A stretch of 64,000 nucleotides of DNA from the NCBI RefSeq assembly GCF_000227465.1, contig NC_016047.1, positions 2,832,857 through 2,896,856 of the forward strand, written 5' to 3'. The translations under genes and the position numbers were made by a program. This document shows, piece after piece, positions 38,757 through 49,084 of this stretch. Numbering within the stretch: the first letter of the stretch is position 1; each line of letters opens with the position of its first letter. This DNA is from Bacillus spizizenii TU-B-10. GTDB lineage: Bacteria; Bacillota; Bacilli; Bacillales; Bacillaceae. Under the pieces are notes generated by a model. That model was not told the origin of the DNA. It did no database searches and worked only from the letters and a program-made list of their open reading frames with translations.

Positions 38757-39014
38757 TCAATCCTTTTCTTTAAGCTGACGCTCCAGTTTCTCATATTTCT
38801 CTTGTAATTTGACATAATCGTGCACCACATTTACCGCTGTCAGCACTGCAAGTTTATTTATATCAAGGTATGGATTTTTTTCATTGATTTCTCTCATTTT
38901 ATCATCAACAATTCCGGCGACATACCTCATATGGGCTTTGCTTTCTTCACCGACAATCGTGAAGTGCTGGCCGTAAATGTCAACGGTTGTTTTTGTTTTT
39001 TTGCCGTCAGACAA
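38757..39014 (-). CDS. zapA: Cell division protein ZapA
   Basis: 85 aa. It crosslinks FtsZ protofilaments and promotes Z-ring assembly. The globular head is at residues 8-50 ([33 protein letters not shown]), followed by a coiled coil to the C-terminus. TTG start at 39014 after GGAGGAGAAACG. Also called yshA. Divergent from rnhC. Confidence 0.94.
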   Translation of the reverse strand: MSDGKKTKTTVDIYGQHFTIVGEESKAHMRYVAGIVDDKMREINEKNPYLDINKLAVLTAVNVVHDYVKLQEKYEKLERQLKEKD

Positions 39015-39147
39015 CGTTTCTCCTCCATTCCGCGAGAATCCTAGTTCTTATCATAACACGTTTATTAAATGAATGGAAAGACGAGCCTCCCGCTGTTATG
39101 ATACACTGGTATATACAGCGAAAAGTGTAAAAAAAGGAGATTATTAC

Positions 39148-40089
39148 GTGTCCCATTCTGTGATAAAAGTATCGTTGTCTGCTATTGACCAAATGAAAAC
39201 GACGTACAGCGGTTCGCTTACTGCCTCTGTTCCGCAGGGAGCCGTTTTTCAGGCGAAACCGCCAGGCTGTACCATTACAGCATATAAATCCGGCAAGGTC
39301 TTGTTTCAAGGCAAAAACGCAGCTGCAGAATCCGCGCGCTGGGGAACAGCAGAGCCGCAGGAAAAGAAGAAAACGGCCAAAAAGCCGGCTGACCCCCGTT
39401 ATGCCCCTCCGGCAGATATCGCCGGCATGTCTGTTATCGGCTCTGACGAGGTCGGAACCGGAGATTACTTTGGCCCGATGACGGTTGTATGCGCGTACGT
39501 CGACAAAACAATACTTCCTTTAATGAAGGAACTCGGTGTTAAGGACTCTAAAGACTTAAAGGATCCGCAAATCATTGAGATTGCCCGAAACCTGATCAAA
39601 ACCATTCCATACAGCCTGTTGGTTTTAAAGAATGAAAAGTACAACAGCATGCAGGAAAAAGGCATGAGCCAAGGGAAAATGAAAGCTTTGCTGCACAATC
39701 AAGCCATAACCCATTTGTTAAGAAAAATGGATGGGGTAAAGCCTGAGGCCATTTTGATTGACCAATTCGCTGAGCCAGGCGTCTACTTCAATCATTTAAG
39801 GGGCAGAGACATTGTGAGGGAGCGGATCTATTTCAGCACAAAGGCTGAAGGCATTCACTTGTCAGTCGCCGCTGCTTCAATCATTGCAAGATATTCGTTT
39901 TTAATGGAAATGGATAAACTGTCGCGTGAGGCAGGAATGCCACTTCCGAAAGGGGCCGGCCCGCACGTGGATGAAGCGGCAGCCAAGCTGATCCTCAAAA
40001 AAGGGGCATCTGCTCTCAGAACCTTTACAAAACTCCATTTTGCCAATACACAGAAAGCACAGCGCCTTGCCGATAAAAAACGCTCATAG
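39148..40089 (+). CDS. rnhC: Ribonuclease HIII
   Basis: 313 aa. It cleaves the RNA strand of RNA-DNA hybrids. The N-terminal ~80 residues are the TBP-like substrate-binding domain. The catalytic domain begins with VIGSDEVGTGDYFGPM (near residue 96) and holds further acidic residues in KDSKDLKD and LIDQFAEPG. GTG start at 39148 after AAAAGGAGATTATTAC; the frame is open upstream but lacks a ribosome site. It ends at a terminator shared with pheT. Confidence 0.95.
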   Translation: MSHSVIKVSLSAIDQMKTTYSGSLTASVPQGAVFQAKPPGCTITAYKSGKVLFQGKNAAAESARWGTAEPQEKKKTAKKPADPRYAPPADIAGMSVIGSDEVGTGDYFGPMTVVCAYVDKTILPLMKELGVKDSKDLKDPQIIEIARNLIKTIPYSLLVLKNEKYNSMQEKGMSQGKMKALLHNQAITHLLRKMDGVKPEAILIDQFAEPGVYFNHLRGRDIVRERIYFSTKAEGIHLSVAAASIIARYSFLMEMDKLSREAGMPLPKGAGPHVDEAAAKLILKKGASALRTFTKLHFANTQKAQRLADKKRS

Positions 40090-40092
40090 AAA

Positions 40093-40126
40093 AAAGCTTG
40101 CAGAGAAATCTGCAAGCTTTTTTTAT
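40093..40126. terminator. Bidirectional terminator, rnhC / pheT
   Basis: AAGCTTGCAGA pairs with TCTGCAAGCTT around GAAA, flanked by A6 and T7. Confidence 0.92.
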
Positions 40127-42540
40127 TAGCCTCTCAAAACAGCCTGATATGTGTCTTCTAACGCTTTCAGCACTTTGCTGTGCGCCTTTGTCACTTCTTC
40201 TTCAGTCAGTGTTTGTTCAGGGTTGACATATTGAAGTGAGAAAGCGACTGACTTTTTGCCTTCCTCCATATGCTCGCCTTCGTATACGTCAAAGACGGAT
40301 ACTTCTTTCAGAAGCTGGCCGCCAGCCTCTTTAATGATGCTCTCGAGCTGACCGCTTGTGACGGATTTATCTGTTACAAGCGCGATATCACGTGTCACAG
40401 ACGGATATTTTGGAATCGCCGTGTAAACAAGCGGCGCTGTATCCGCTGCGAGCAGTGCATGAAGATCAAGCTCAAACACGTATGTCTCTTTTATATCCAG
40501 TTCTTTTTCCAATGAAGGATGGACTTGGCCGATGAAGCCGATAAGAGAACCATTCAATAGAATGTTCGCTGTTCTGCCCGGGTGCAGCTGTTTGCGTTCA
40601 GATTGAACAAATTCAATGCTGTCGAGGACGTTCAGTTTGTCTAACAGCCCTTCCACAATTCCTTTGGCGACAAAGAAATCAACCGGTTTTTTCTCGCCCT
40701 GCCACAGCTGCTTGCGCCATAATCCGGTAACAGCTCCTGCCACGCGTTCTGTTTCAACAGGTTTTGTGTCCTCTTCCTTCGTCAGGAAAACGGATCCGAC
40801 TTCGTACAGTGCGACTGAGTCCGCCTGTCTCGCCAGGTTGTAAGAAACGGACTCAAGCAGATTAGGAACAAGACTGTGTCTGAGAATGCTTCTTTCTTCA
40901 CTCATTGGAAGCGCAAGCACAGTGTTCAGTGATTTTTCAATCGCAAACGCTGCCGCTTTCTTTTCGTTTGTCAGTGAGTAAGTGATAGCTTGTGACAAGC
41001 CTGCGCCTTCAAGAAAACGTCTGACCTTACGGCGCTTTGCCTGATATGGCGTTAATCCGCCAGTTGTTCCTGCTGTCTCAGGAAGCGTGGACGGAATGTT
41101 ATCGTAGCCGTACAATCTTGCCGCTTCTTCAATTAAATCCTCTTCGATTGTAATGTCACCGCGGCGTGATGGTACGGTCACAACGAGAAGGTCATTCGCT
41201 TCACCGACAGTAAAACCGAGACGCTTGTAAATGCCGATGAGTTCTTCTTTGCTGATTGTCATGCCGAGAACGCTGCTCACTTTGTCAGCAGATACATGAA
41301 TGTTATTTGCTTCGATTGTCAGGTGATCTTCCTCAACCGTTCCAGTGAGCACTTCACCGCCGGCATACAGATGGATCAGCTGTGCAGCCCGTTCTGCTGC
41401 AAGACGTACGCGGGCCGGATCAATGCCTTTTTCAAATCTTATGCTTGATTCACTTCTCAAACCAAGGTCTTTGGAAGCCTTTCGAACTGTCTGTCCATTG
41501 AAATACGCAGCCTCAAGCAAAATCGTTTTCGTATCTTCCTGAACTTCTGACTCTGCTCCCCCCATGACACCGGCAACGGCTTGCGCTTTCGTTCCGTTCG
41601 TAATGACAAGGTGATCGGCAGAAAGCTTTCGTTCTTGATCATCAAGGGTTACGATCGTTTCATTTTCAGCTGCTTTTCTTACTACAACTTCCTTGGAGCC
41701 GAATCTATCATAATCAAACGCGTGAAGCGGCTGTCCGTATTCCAGCAGGACAAAGTTTGTGATGTCGACGACATTGTTGTGCGGGCGAATCCCTGCATTC
41801 ATCAGCTTCGTCTGCATCCAAAGCGGTGACGGAGCAATCGTGACGTTTTTAATGATTTTTGCAGTGTACAGCGGGTTCGCTTCTTGATCTTCGACTTTGA
41901 CAGCGATGTAATCAGACGCTTGTTCTGAAGCAGCCGGATAATCCGTTTTCGGAAGTTTTACCTCTGTATCTAAAATCGCTGCAACCTCGTAAGCAACACC
42001 AAGCATGTTCATGGCATCCGCGCGGTTTGGCGTTAAACCAAGCTCAAGAATCGCATCGTCAAGCTGTAAAGCCGCTAAGGCATCCCTTCCTGTTTCAGCG
42101 TCATTCGGGTATACGAAAATGCCTTCCGCATACTCTTTCGCCACAAGCTTGCTTTCAATGCCAAGCTCCTGTAAAGAACAGATCATGCCGTTAGATTCTT
42201 CACCGCGAAGCTTTGCTTTTTTGATTTTGAAATTGCCCGGAAGCACTGCTCCGACTGTTGCAACTGCGACTTTTTGCCCTTTATCCACATTCGGCGCGCC
42301 GCAAATGATTTGTACAGGTGCATCCGCTCCGATATCCACAAGGCACTTATTCAGCTTATCAGCATTCGGATGCTGCTCGCGCTCCAGCACGTGGCCGATA
42401 ACAACGCCTTTGATGCCTTCCCCTTTGTATTCAATTCCTTCAACTTCGATACCGGCTCTTGTAATTTTCTCAGCAAGAACAGCCGGGTCCATGCCTTTTA
42501 TATCAACATAATCCTCTAACCATTTATAAGAAACAAACAT
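40126..42540 (-). CDS. pheT: Phenylalanyl-tRNA synthetase, beta subunit
   Basis: 804 aa. Domains in order: tRNA-binding OB fold (residues 40-155, [18 protein letters not shown] and IICGAPNV), B3/B4 editing domain (about 210-390, [12 protein letters not shown]), B5 (about 405-480), core domain ([23 protein letters not shown]) and the C-terminal anticodon-binding FDX-ACB ([13 protein letters not shown]). It forms an alpha2-beta2 enzyme with PheS. It lies 15 bases after pheS and ends at the shared terminator. Confidence 0.97.
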   Translation of the reverse strand: MFVSYKWLEDYVDIKGMDPAVLAEKITRAGIEVEGIEYKGEGIKGVVIGHVLEREQHPNADKLNKCLVDIGADAPVQIICGAPNVDKGQKVAVATVGAVLPGNFKIKKAKLRGEESNGMICSLQELGIESKLVAKEYAEGIFVYPNDAETGRDALAALQLDDAILELGLTPNRADAMNMLGVAYEVAAILDTEVKLPKTDYPAASEQASDYIAVKVEDQEANPLYTAKIIKNVTIAPSPLWMQTKLMNAGIRPHNNVVDITNFVLLEYGQPLHAFDYDRFGSKEVVVRKAAENETIVTLDDQERKLSADHLVITNGTKAQAVAGVMGGAESEVQEDTKTILLEAAYFNGQTVRKASKDLGLRSESSIRFEKGIDPARVRLAAERAAQLIHLYAGGEVLTGTVEEDHLTIEANNIHVSADKVSSVLGMTISKEELIGIYKRLGFTVGEANDLLVVTVPSRRGDITIEEDLIEEAARLYGYDNIPSTLPETAGTTGGLTPYQAKRRKVRRFLEGAGLSQAITYSLTNEKKAAAFAIEKSLNTVLALPMSEERSILRHSLVPNLLESVSYNLARQADSVALYEVGSVFLTKEEDTKPVETERVAGAVTGLWRKQLWQGEKKPVDFFVAKGIVEGLLDKLNVLDSIEFVQSERKQLHPGRTANILLNGSLIGFIGQVHPSLEKELDIKETYVFELDLHALLAADTAPLVYTAIPKYPSVTRDIALVTDKSVTSGQLESIIKEAGGQLLKEVSVFDVYEGEHMEEGKKSVAFSLQYVNPEQTLTEEEVTKAHSKVLKALEDTYQAVLRG

Positions 42541-42555
42541 CCTAGCATCCTCCTC

Positions 42556-43590
42556 TTACGCCTGTTTAAACTGCGAAATAAATCTGACATCATTTGTATA
42601 GAAGTGGCGGATATCATCAATGCCGTATTTCAGCATCGCGATGCGCTCAACACCCATTCCGAATGCGAAGCCCTGATATTCCTTCGGATCAAAGCCTGCC
42701 ATTCTCAGCACGTTCGGGTGAACCATGCCAGCACCGAGGATTTCGATCCAGCCTGTTCCTTTACATACTGAACAGCCGTTTCCTCCGCACTTAAAGCATG
42801 TTACGTCTACTTCTACTGAAGGCTCAGTAAACGGGAAGAAGCTTGGGCGGAGTCTGATTTCACGGTCTTGCCCGAACATTTTTTTCGCAACGAGTTCAAG
42901 CGTTCCTTTTAAATCACTCATGCTGATGTTTTTATCAACGACAAGCCCTTCAATTTGCATAAATTGGTGAGAGTGCGTCGCATCATCGTTATCGCGGCGG
43001 TATACTTTACCCGGACAAATGATTTTCACCGGCCCTTTGCCTTCATGCTTTTCCATCGTCCGTGTTTGCACAGGAGAAGTTTGCGTTCTCATCAAAGTTT
43101 CCTCTGTGATGTAAAAGCTGTCCTGCATATCGCGCGCAGGGTGTTCTTTCGGCAGGTTGAGTGATTCGAAGTTGTAGTAATCCGTTTCAACCTCAGGTCC
43201 TTCCTCGACTGTGTAGCCCATACCGATAAATAAATCTTCAATTTCTTCAATGACAACAGTGAGCGGATGGCGGCCTCCGACTGCGACAGGGTTCCCAGGC
43301 AGCGTGACGTCGATTGTCTGTCCAGCAAGCTTCTGCTTCATTTCCTCTTCCTCAAGCTTCTCGTTTTTGACAGCAATTGCATTGGCGATACGCTCTCTTA
43401 CTTCATTCGCGAGCGCGCCCATTTTCGGACGTTCCTCAGCAGAAAGTTTGCCCATTCCACGCAGCACTTCTGTAATCGGCCCTTTTTTTCCGAGATATTG
43501 CACCCGAATATCATTGACAATCTTTAATGAGCTTGCCGCTTCTACTTGTTCTAAAGCTTCTTGTTCCAGCTGTTTTAGCTTTTCTTCCAT
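42556..43590 (-). CDS. pheS: Phenylalanyl-tRNA synthetase, alpha subunit
   Basis: 344 aa class II catalytic subunit. N-terminal coiled coil, then motif 2 region [22 protein letters not shown] (near residue 200) and motif 3 [17 protein letters not shown] (near 312). [17 protein letters not shown] gives four cysteines seen in many bacterial PheS. ATG follows AAAAGGAGGATGCAAA. It is preceded by a Phe T-box. Confidence 0.97.
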   Translation of the reverse strand: MEEKLKQLEQEALEQVEAASSLKIVNDIRVQYLGKKGPITEVLRGMGKLSAEERPKMGALANEVRERIANAIAVKNEKLEEEEMKQKLAGQTIDVTLPGNPVAVGGRHPLTVVIEEIEDLFIGMGYTVEEGPEVETDYYNFESLNLPKEHPARDMQDSFYITEETLMRTQTSPVQTRTMEKHEGKGPVKIICPGKVYRRDNDDATHSHQFMQIEGLVVDKNISMSDLKGTLELVAKKMFGQDREIRLRPSFFPFTEPSVEVDVTCFKCGGNGCSVCKGTGWIEILGAGMVHPNVLRMAGFDPKEYQGFAFGMGVERIAMLKYGIDDIRHFYTNDVRFISQFKQA

Positions 43591-43637
43591 TTTGCATCCT
43601 CCTTTTATGTAAACAAACCGTCATATGTCTTTGGAAA

Positions 43638-43908
43638 ATAAAAAAAACCCGCCCCTTATACAAGGGACGAGTTGTGGCCGCGGTACCACCCTTATTTCAG
43701 ACAGACTAATGCTGTCGTCAGCTTCATTGACATAACGGAATCAGATTCCGGTTCACCTTTACGCGCAGTGTACGCGGTCCCGGCGACAACTCAAGAGGTG
43801 AAGCCAATTTCCGGCTGCGTTAAAAATGCTCTCAGTCAGCGGCATTTTCTCCCTGGAAAGCAGTTGATCAGAAATTGAGGTCCTCTGTCACGGTTTTTGA
43901 AATATTAT
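43638..43908 (-). promoter_or_regulatory. Phenylalanine T-box leader of pheST
   Basis: AAATAAGGGTGGTACCGCGG at about 43678-43697 on the minus strand is the T-box. The likely specifier TTC (Phe) is at 43800-43802 in the context GGC-TTC-ACC. The terminator CTCGTCCCTT/AAGGGGCGGG (43647-43671) is followed by seven T. Uncharged tRNA-Phe should allow read-through into pheS. Confidence 0.93.
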
Positions 43909-43913
43909 GTTCT

Positions 43914-43942
43914 ATTATAGAGAAATCCACCGCTTGGCGCAA
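43914..43942 (-). promoter_or_regulatory. Sigma-A promoter of pheST
   Basis: TTGCGC (43937-43942), a 17-base spacer and TATAAT (43914-43919) on the minus strand, just past the ysgA stop. Confidence 0.82.
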
Positions 43943-43944
43943 CA

Positions 43945-44691
43945 CTATCCTCGCAAGTGATACATGAGGATGGCAGCCGCAATGGCAACGTTCAGTGATT
44001 CCGCCTGTCCGTAAAGCGGCACATACAGGTTCAAGTCCGTTTTTTCCAGCAAGGCGGCATCCACCCCTGCCCCTTCATTTCCTACAATAAGCCCAAAGGA
44101 TTCAGCCTGGGACATGTCCCGGTACGGCGCCCCGTTTTGCAGCGCCGTGCCGTACACTTTTACGCCCTCTGCCTTCAATTCATCCACATAAGTATGCAGG
44201 TTTCTTCTCACCACAGGAATATGAAAGTGAGATCCTTGCGCAGATCGCAGTGTTTTTCCGTTATAAGCGTCCGCCGTGCCGTCACCGAGCACAACCGCAT
44301 CTAAACCGGCCGCATCAGCCGTCCGAATCATCGTGCCGAGGTTTCCCGGGTCTTGAACAGCGTCAATCAGCAGCACCCGCTGAGGCGACGCCAGTTTTTC
44401 TTCAGGCATATGGCACACAGCGGCGATCTGCTGCGGCGTTTCGGTTTCAGTAACAGCTGAAAACGCATCCTCACTCAGCACGTAGCACTGGATGCTCACA
44501 TCAAGATCTGACGGCATTTTCGTTTCATCCTTTACAAGGATTTCTTTCACCATGCCCGGGCTCTTCAACGCCTCTTCAACAAGATGTTCTCCCTCTATCA
44601 GAAATGTATTCGTTTTTGTTCGTTCTTTTTTCGTGTGAAGCTTTTTCCAATCCTTCACTTTTTGGTTTTTTGCCGATTCTATTTGTTTCAC
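43945..44691 (-). CDS. ysgA: SPOUT 2'-O-methyltransferase of 23S rRNA
   Basis: 248 aa. N-terminal ~95 residues are the RNA-binding L30e-like part. The SpoU domain follows with LLIDAVQDPGNLGTMIRTADAAG (motif 1, near residue 106), LIVGNEGAGVD (motif 2) and VPLYGQAESLNVAIAAAIL (motif 3, near 223), which form the knotted SAM site. B. subtilis YsgA has been reported as RlmP, which methylates G2553 of the A-loop; that is literature knowledge. GTG start at 44691. Divergent from sspI. Confidence 0.93.
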   Translation of the reverse strand: MKQIESAKNQKVKDWKKLHTKKERTKTNTFLIEGEHLVEEALKSPGMVKEILVKDETKMPSDLDVSIQCYVLSEDAFSAVTETETPQQIAAVCHMPEEKLASPQRVLLIDAVQDPGNLGTMIRTADAAGLDAVVLGDGTADAYNGKTLRSAQGSHFHIPVVRRNLHTYVDELKAEGVKVYGTALQNGAPYRDMSQAESFGLIVGNEGAGVDAALLEKTDLNLYVPLYGQAESLNVAIAAAILMYHLRG

Positions 44692-44723
44692 TGTCTGTGT
44701 GGCTCTCCTTTTTTTAACATGAT

Positions 44724-44753
44724 GTTATTATATCGCAAGATCAGCACATAATA
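44724..44753 (+). promoter_or_regulatory. Sigma-G-like promoter of sspI
   Basis: CATAATA (44747-44753) fits the sigma-G -10 well. GTTAT (44724-44728), 18 bases upstream, is a weak -35. Confidence 0.42.
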
Positions 44754-44809
44754 AACCAGGTGCAGGGTTAGAATATACGTATTACATTTTAGGAAAAGGA
44801 GCGTTTTAC

Positions 44810-45025
44810 ATGGATCTTAATTTACGTCATGCCGTCATAGCCAATGTAACTGGCAATAATCAGGAACAGCTTGAGCATACAATCGTGGATGCGATTCAAA
44901 GCGGTGAAGAAAAAATGCTTCCAGGGCTCGGCGTTTTATTCGAGGTTATCTGGCAGCACGCATCCGAAAGTGAGAAAAACGAAATGCTAAAAACGCTTGA
45001 AGGCGGATTAAAACCCGCCCAATAA
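44810..45025 (+). CDS. sspI: Small acid-soluble spore protein I
   Basis: 71 aa minor spore protein. The start [18 protein letters not shown] and the [12 protein letters not shown] segment match the SspI family, which is distinct from alpha/beta-type SASP and has no GPR-cleavage consensus that I can see. It is made in the forespore. ATG follows AAAAGGAGCGTTTTAC. Own promoter and terminator. Confidence 0.95.
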   Translation: MDLNLRHAVIANVTGNNQEQLEHTIVDAIQSGEEKMLPGLGVLFEVIWQHASESEKNEMLKTLEGGLKPAQ

Positions 45026-45035
45026 GACTCATGAA

Positions 45036-45062
45036 ACCGGGTGACAGCGCCCGGTTTTTTTC
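45036..45062 (+). terminator. Terminator of sspI
   Basis: AACCGGG/CCCGGTT stem with 8-base loop and seven T. Confidence 0.85.
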
Positions 45063-45095
45063 TTATATAATAGAAACATGATGAGGAGGAACGCC

Positions 45096-46202
45096 ATGTT
45101 TTTACAGCCGTTATTAGCGAAAAAAATCATTGCTGAAGTCAAAAAAATGTACGAACGTGAAGTCATTATTGTGAACACAGACGGCCTTATTATGGCAAGC
45201 ACAAATGATGAGCGGGTCGGACAATTTCATGAAGGAGCGCTCATCTGCGCAAAAGAGAAACGCAACGTCATTATTACAAAAGAAGATGAAAAGAGACTAA
45301 AAGGAGTGAAAGCAGGTCTGAATCTCCCTGTATTTTCTGACCGTGATGTGATCGCCGTCTTCGGGCTCACAGGTGAGCCTGCTGAGATTCAGCCTTACGG
45401 GGAGCTGCTTCGGAAAATGACAGAGCTGTTCATTAAGGAATCGTGGCATTTAGAGCAGTCCCAATGGCATGAGAGAATGCTGGAGTCCTTTATGATCGAT
45501 TGGCTGCAATTAAAAGAGTGGTCTCCCGGTTTTCTTGAGAAAGCCCAGCTTCTCGGTGTTGACCTTTCCTCCCGGCGCCAAATGATTCTCATTCAAGGAT
45601 ATGAGTGGTCACCTCATGATATTAAGCAAATGACACATATCTGGAAATCTGCGTACCCTTCGGATTTGTTCATCAGGTGGGGAAATGAACGGATTCTGAT
45701 TAATCACGAAGTGCCAAAGCATGAACAAAGGGATCGGCTTTTGCGGAAGCTCCTTTATATTTGTTCGTTTGCTCATACCGCAAATAGCCGATTTGCGGCA
45801 GCTGGTGCCGGAAGGCCTGTGGCAAGCTCCAGCCTGACGGACTCATACGAGCAAGCGGAAAAAGCGCTGGCTGTCAGCCTTAAGCGAAAAACGCCCATCT
45901 TCGAAGAGGATCTGAAGCTTGATATGTGCCTGACTGAGATCAGCCCGGGTACCCGAAATGAATTTCCGCAAAGAGTATTCCGGGAGGCGCTTCAGCATCA
46001 GGAGCTTATGTATACCATACGGACTTTCTTTCATCACGATTTGTCTTTGAAACAAACCGCTAAAGACATGCATATTCACATCAATACATTGCGTTATCGC
46101 CTGTCTAAGGCTGAACAGCTGACGGGTTTGCGTTTTGACTGCACAGAGGATATTGTCACGATGTATGTTGCACTCTATTTTTTAGATCAAGATACAAAAT
46201 AA
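45096..46202 (+). CDS. ysfB: YsfB, CdaR-family transcriptional regulator
   Basis: 368 aa. N-terminal ~130 residues are a sugar-diacid recognition (CdaR) domain: LAKKIIAEVKKMYEREVIIVN, GLIMASTNDERVGQFHEGA. The C-terminus has a PucR-type helix-turn-helix: FFHHDLSLKQTAKDMHIH and INTLRYRLSKAEQLTGL. The place just upstream of glcD-glcF suggests that it activates glycolate oxidase genes in response to a small acid (inference). ATG 45096 follows TGAGGAGGAACGCC. Confidence 0.88.
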   Translation: MFLQPLLAKKIIAEVKKMYEREVIIVNTDGLIMASTNDERVGQFHEGALICAKEKRNVIITKEDEKRLKGVKAGLNLPVFSDRDVIAVFGLTGEPAEIQPYGELLRKMTELFIKESWHLEQSQWHERMLESFMIDWLQLKEWSPGFLEKAQLLGVDLSSRRQMILIQGYEWSPHDIKQMTHIWKSAYPSDLFIRWGNERILINHEVPKHEQRDRLLRKLLYICSFAHTANSRFAAAGAGRPVASSSLTDSYEQAEKALAVSLKRKTPIFEEDLKLDMCLTEISPGTRNEFPQRVFREALQHQELMYTIRTFFHHDLSLKQTAKDMHIHINTLRYRLSKAEQLTGLRFDCTEDIVTMYVALYFLDQDTK

Positions 46203-46271
46203 AGAGAGTTTCAGTTTCATTTTTTGTATGTTTCTCCATGGAAGGCTTTGCTTTTTTTCTTTTACAATAGA

Positions 46272-46287
46272 TTGAAAGCGTTTTTTG
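46272..46287 (+). promoter_or_regulatory. cre-like site upstream of glcD
   Basis: TTGAAAGCGTTTTTTG matches the cre consensus except at the late C. It starts three bases after a TACAAT that may be the glcD -10, a position suited to repression. Confidence 0.5.
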
Positions 46288-46304
46288 ACAGGGGGATGGG
46301 TGAA

Positions 46305-47717
46305 ATGATCACCAAAGATGTAAAAGAACAGCTGATCCGAATCGTCGGACCGGAAAACTTTGATGACTCCAATGCCGGCCGTCTCGTCTATTCATATGAT
46401 GCGACGCCGCAGTTTCAGTCTATGCCTGATGCCGTGATTGCACCGAGGAATACAGATGAAATATCACGAATTTTAGCGATTTGCAGCGAACATGAAGTGC
46501 CGATCGTTCCAAGAGGATCAGGGACAAACCTGTGCGGCGGCACGTGCCCGACTGAAGGCGGACTAGTTCTTCTCTTTAAGCATATGAACCGGATTCTTGA
46601 GATTGATGAAGAAAATTTGACCGCCACAGTCCAGCCGGGCGTCATTACGCTGGATATGATCCGCGCAGTTGAAAGCAAAGGTTTGTTTTATCCACCTGAT
46701 CCGAGTTCTATGAAAATATCAACCATAGGCGGAAACATCAATGAAAATTCCGGTGGGCTCCGCGGATTAAAATACGGCGTCACCCGCGACTATGTCATTG
46801 GACTGGAGATTGTGCTCGCAAATGGAGACATCATCCGCACCGGCGGAAAACTCGCAAAGGATGTGGCCGGATACGATCTCACACGCCTTTTTGTCGGCTC
46901 AGAAGGAACACTCGGCATCGTGACAGAAGCCATCGTCAAACTCGTTCCAAAGCCGGAAACAAAGAAGACGCTGCTTGCTCTTTATGAAAATATCGATGCC
47001 GCTGCTCAAACCGTATCAGACATCATTGCCGCAAAAATCATACCCGCCACGCTGGAATTTCTCGACCAGCCTACACTTTTGGTCATTGAGGATTATGCCA
47101 AAATCGGACTTCCGACAAACGCAAAGGCCGTTCTGTTAATTGAGCAAGACGGGACGCTTGAAACCGTTGCACGGGATATGGAAAAGATTGAGGCGATCTG
47201 CAAAAAAGGCGATGCTGTTTCCGTTCAGACCGCCCAAACGGAGGAGGAAGCATTTGCCCTGACTGAAGCCCGGCGTTCTGCGCTTTCTGCCCTAGCCCGC
47301 CTCAAGCCGACGACCATTTTAGAGGACGCGACCGTTCCTCGCTCAGAAATCGCCAATATGGTAAAAGCCATTAATGATATTGCCGCCAAATACGGTATTT
47401 CCATCTGCACCTTCGGCCATGCGGGAGATGGGAACCTTCACCCGACATGCACGACAGACATAAGAAATGAGGATGAGATGGAGCGTGTCGAACAGGCTTT
47501 TGCCGAGATTTTTGAGAAAGCGATTGAACTTGGCGGCACGATTACCGGAGAGCACGGGGTCGGGGCCATGAAAGCGCCCTACTTGGAGATGAAGCTGAAA
47601 AAAGAAGGCATTGCCGCGATGAAAGCGATGAAAGCGGCATTTGATCCCCGTAACATATTAAATCCGGGCAAAGTGTTTGCGAAAGACGCCAGAAAACGTG
47701 TGGTGACGGAAAGATGA
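46305..47717 (+). CDS. glcD: Glycolate oxidase subunit GlcD
   Basis: 470 aa FAD-linked oxidase. The FAD-binding domain (residues 30-215) shows VPRGSGTNLCGGTCPTEGG, PPDPSSMKISTIGGNINENS and LFVGSEGTLGIVTEA. The C-terminal domain ends with CTFGHAGDGNLHPT and TGEHGVGAMKAPY, the substrate and FAD contact region. It oxidises glycolate or a similar 2-hydroxy acid. ATG 46305 lies nine bases after AGGGGG; the frame runs open upstream. The stop overlaps glcF by four bases. Also called ysfC. Confidence 0.93.
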   Translation: MITKDVKEQLIRIVGPENFDDSNAGRLVYSYDATPQFQSMPDAVIAPRNTDEISRILAICSEHEVPIVPRGSGTNLCGGTCPTEGGLVLLFKHMNRILEIDEENLTATVQPGVITLDMIRAVESKGLFYPPDPSSMKISTIGGNINENSGGLRGLKYGVTRDYVIGLEIVLANGDIIRTGGKLAKDVAGYDLTRLFVGSEGTLGIVTEAIVKLVPKPETKKTLLALYENIDAAAQTVSDIIAAKIIPATLEFLDQPTLLVIEDYAKIGLPTNAKAVLLIEQDGTLETVARDMEKIEAICKKGDAVSVQTAQTEEEAFALTEARRSALSALARLKPTTILEDATVPRSEIANMVKAINDIAAKYGISICTFGHAGDGNLHPTCTTDIRNEDEMERVEQAFAEIFEKAIELGGTITGEHGVGAMKAPYLEMKLKKEGIAAMKAMKAAFDPRNILNPGKVFAKDARKRVVTER

Positions 47718-49048
47718 CAACAAATAAAGAAATGAAACAGATCCAAGATGAATTCAAAGAGCGTATGGATGAAGGCGAGCTTTTGAATTGTATGCGCTGC
47801 GGCTTCTGTCTTCCTTCCTGCCCGACCTATATCGAATCGGGGTTTCAGGAAACTCACTCTCCGCGCGGGCGCATCGCCTTAATGAAAGCCGTAGCTGACG
47901 GTATGATTGAACCGGATGAAGATGTCGAACGTTCGCTATCACTTTGCCTCGGCTGCCGCGCCTGTGAACCTGTATGCCCGTCAGGCGTGAAATACGGACA
48001 GCTGCTTGAGGAAGCCAGAGATATTATCCACCAAAATAAAAAACATTCGCTCGGCGCACGTGTCATGCGAAAGGCGGCTTTTCACGAGCTGTTTCCGCAT
48101 CAAAACCGCATGCGCTCAGCAGTAAGCCTTATCGGTTTGTATCAGCGGTCAGGAATGCAAACCGCTGTGCGTAAAACCGGTATGCTTCGCGTCCTGCCTG
48201 AGCATTTGCGGACGATGGAAGCTGTTCTACCTGATGTCCCTAAAAGTAAAGACATGAAGCATCGGCCGCGTTTACTGCCGTCAATCGGCCCCATGAAAAA
48301 ACGGGTCGCCTTTTTTTCCGGCTGCTTAATGGATACAATGTTTTTACCGACCAACAATGCCACACTGAAGCTGCTACAGTTGGCAGGCTGCGACATTGTC
48401 ATTCCGCCTGAACAGGCTTGCTGTGGGGCACTGCATGGTCACAGCGGTGAAAAAAACGCGGGGAAAGAGCTCGCTAAACAAAATATTGCTGCTTTTGAAG
48501 CGTTAGACGTGGATGCTGTCATTACAAACGCAGGAGGATGCGGAGCCTTTCTCACTGAATATGATCATTTGCTGAAGGATGACCCCGAGTGGTCGGAGCG
48601 GGCCACTGCATTTGTTCAGAAGCTGAAAGATTTTTCATCCGTTTTGGTTGAACTCGATTTTCATCAAATGGACTTAGCGCTCGAGACGCCCCAGGTCATT
48701 ACCTATCAAGATTCATGCCATCTAAGAAATGTGATGCATACGTCGCTCGAGCCCCGCCAGCTTCTTCAAAGCATCAAGGGGGCCGAATTCAGAGAAATGG
48801 AGAAAGCAGACAGCTGCTGCGGATCAGCGGGAATTTATAACATCGTGGAAGCTGAAATGTCTATGAAAATACTGGACAGTAAAATGGCTGCCGTCAAAGC
48901 AACCGAAGCGATCGTCATTGTGACAGCAAATCCCGGTTGCCTGCTGCAGATGAAGCTCGGCATTGAGCGCGAAGGACTAAGCGGTAAAGTCAAAGCCGTT
49001 CACCTTGCTGATTTGCTGCTGGAAGCAGCTGGACACAAAACATCATAA
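47714..49048 (+). CDS. glcF: Glycolate oxidase iron-sulfur subunit GlcF
   Basis: 444 aa. Two [4Fe-4S] motifs at the N-terminus (CMRCGFCLPSCPTY near residue 22, CLGCRACEPVCPSG near 77). Two cysteine-rich CCG domains follow (QACCGALHGHSG near 236, DSCCGSAGIYN near 370). It carries electrons from GlcD. The start ATGACA overlaps the glcD stop, so translation is coupled. No separate GlcE gene is present here, a known simplification in Bacillus. Also called ysfD. Confidence 0.93.
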   Translation: MTTNKEMKQIQDEFKERMDEGELLNCMRCGFCLPSCPTYIESGFQETHSPRGRIALMKAVADGMIEPDEDVERSLSLCLGCRACEPVCPSGVKYGQLLEEARDIIHQNKKHSLGARVMRKAAFHELFPHQNRMRSAVSLIGLYQRSGMQTAVRKTGMLRVLPEHLRTMEAVLPDVPKSKDMKHRPRLLPSIGPMKKRVAFFSGCLMDTMFLPTNNATLKLLQLAGCDIVIPPEQACCGALHGHSGEKNAGKELAKQNIAAFEALDVDAVITNAGGCGAFLTEYDHLLKDDPEWSERATAFVQKLKDFSSVLVELDFHQMDLALETPQVITYQDSCHLRNVMHTSLEPRQLLQSIKGAEFREMEKADSCCGSAGIYNIVEAEMSMKILDSKMAAVKATEAIVIVTANPGCLLQMKLGIEREGLSGKVKAVHLADLLLEAAGHKTS

Positions 49049-49049
49049 G

Positions 49050-49080
49050 AAAGCCCAAAACAGAAATTGTTTTGGGCTTG
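49050..49080. terminator. Bidirectional terminator, glcF / ysfE
   Basis: AAGCCCAAAACA pairs with TTGTTTTGGGCTT around GAAAT. Confidence 0.85.
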
Positions 49081-49084
49081 TTCG

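Noticed and set aside
43245-43612. 120-codon plus-strand frame opposite pheS
   Set aside because: Antisense to conserved PheS motifs, no ribosome site, Ser/Phe-rich shadow.
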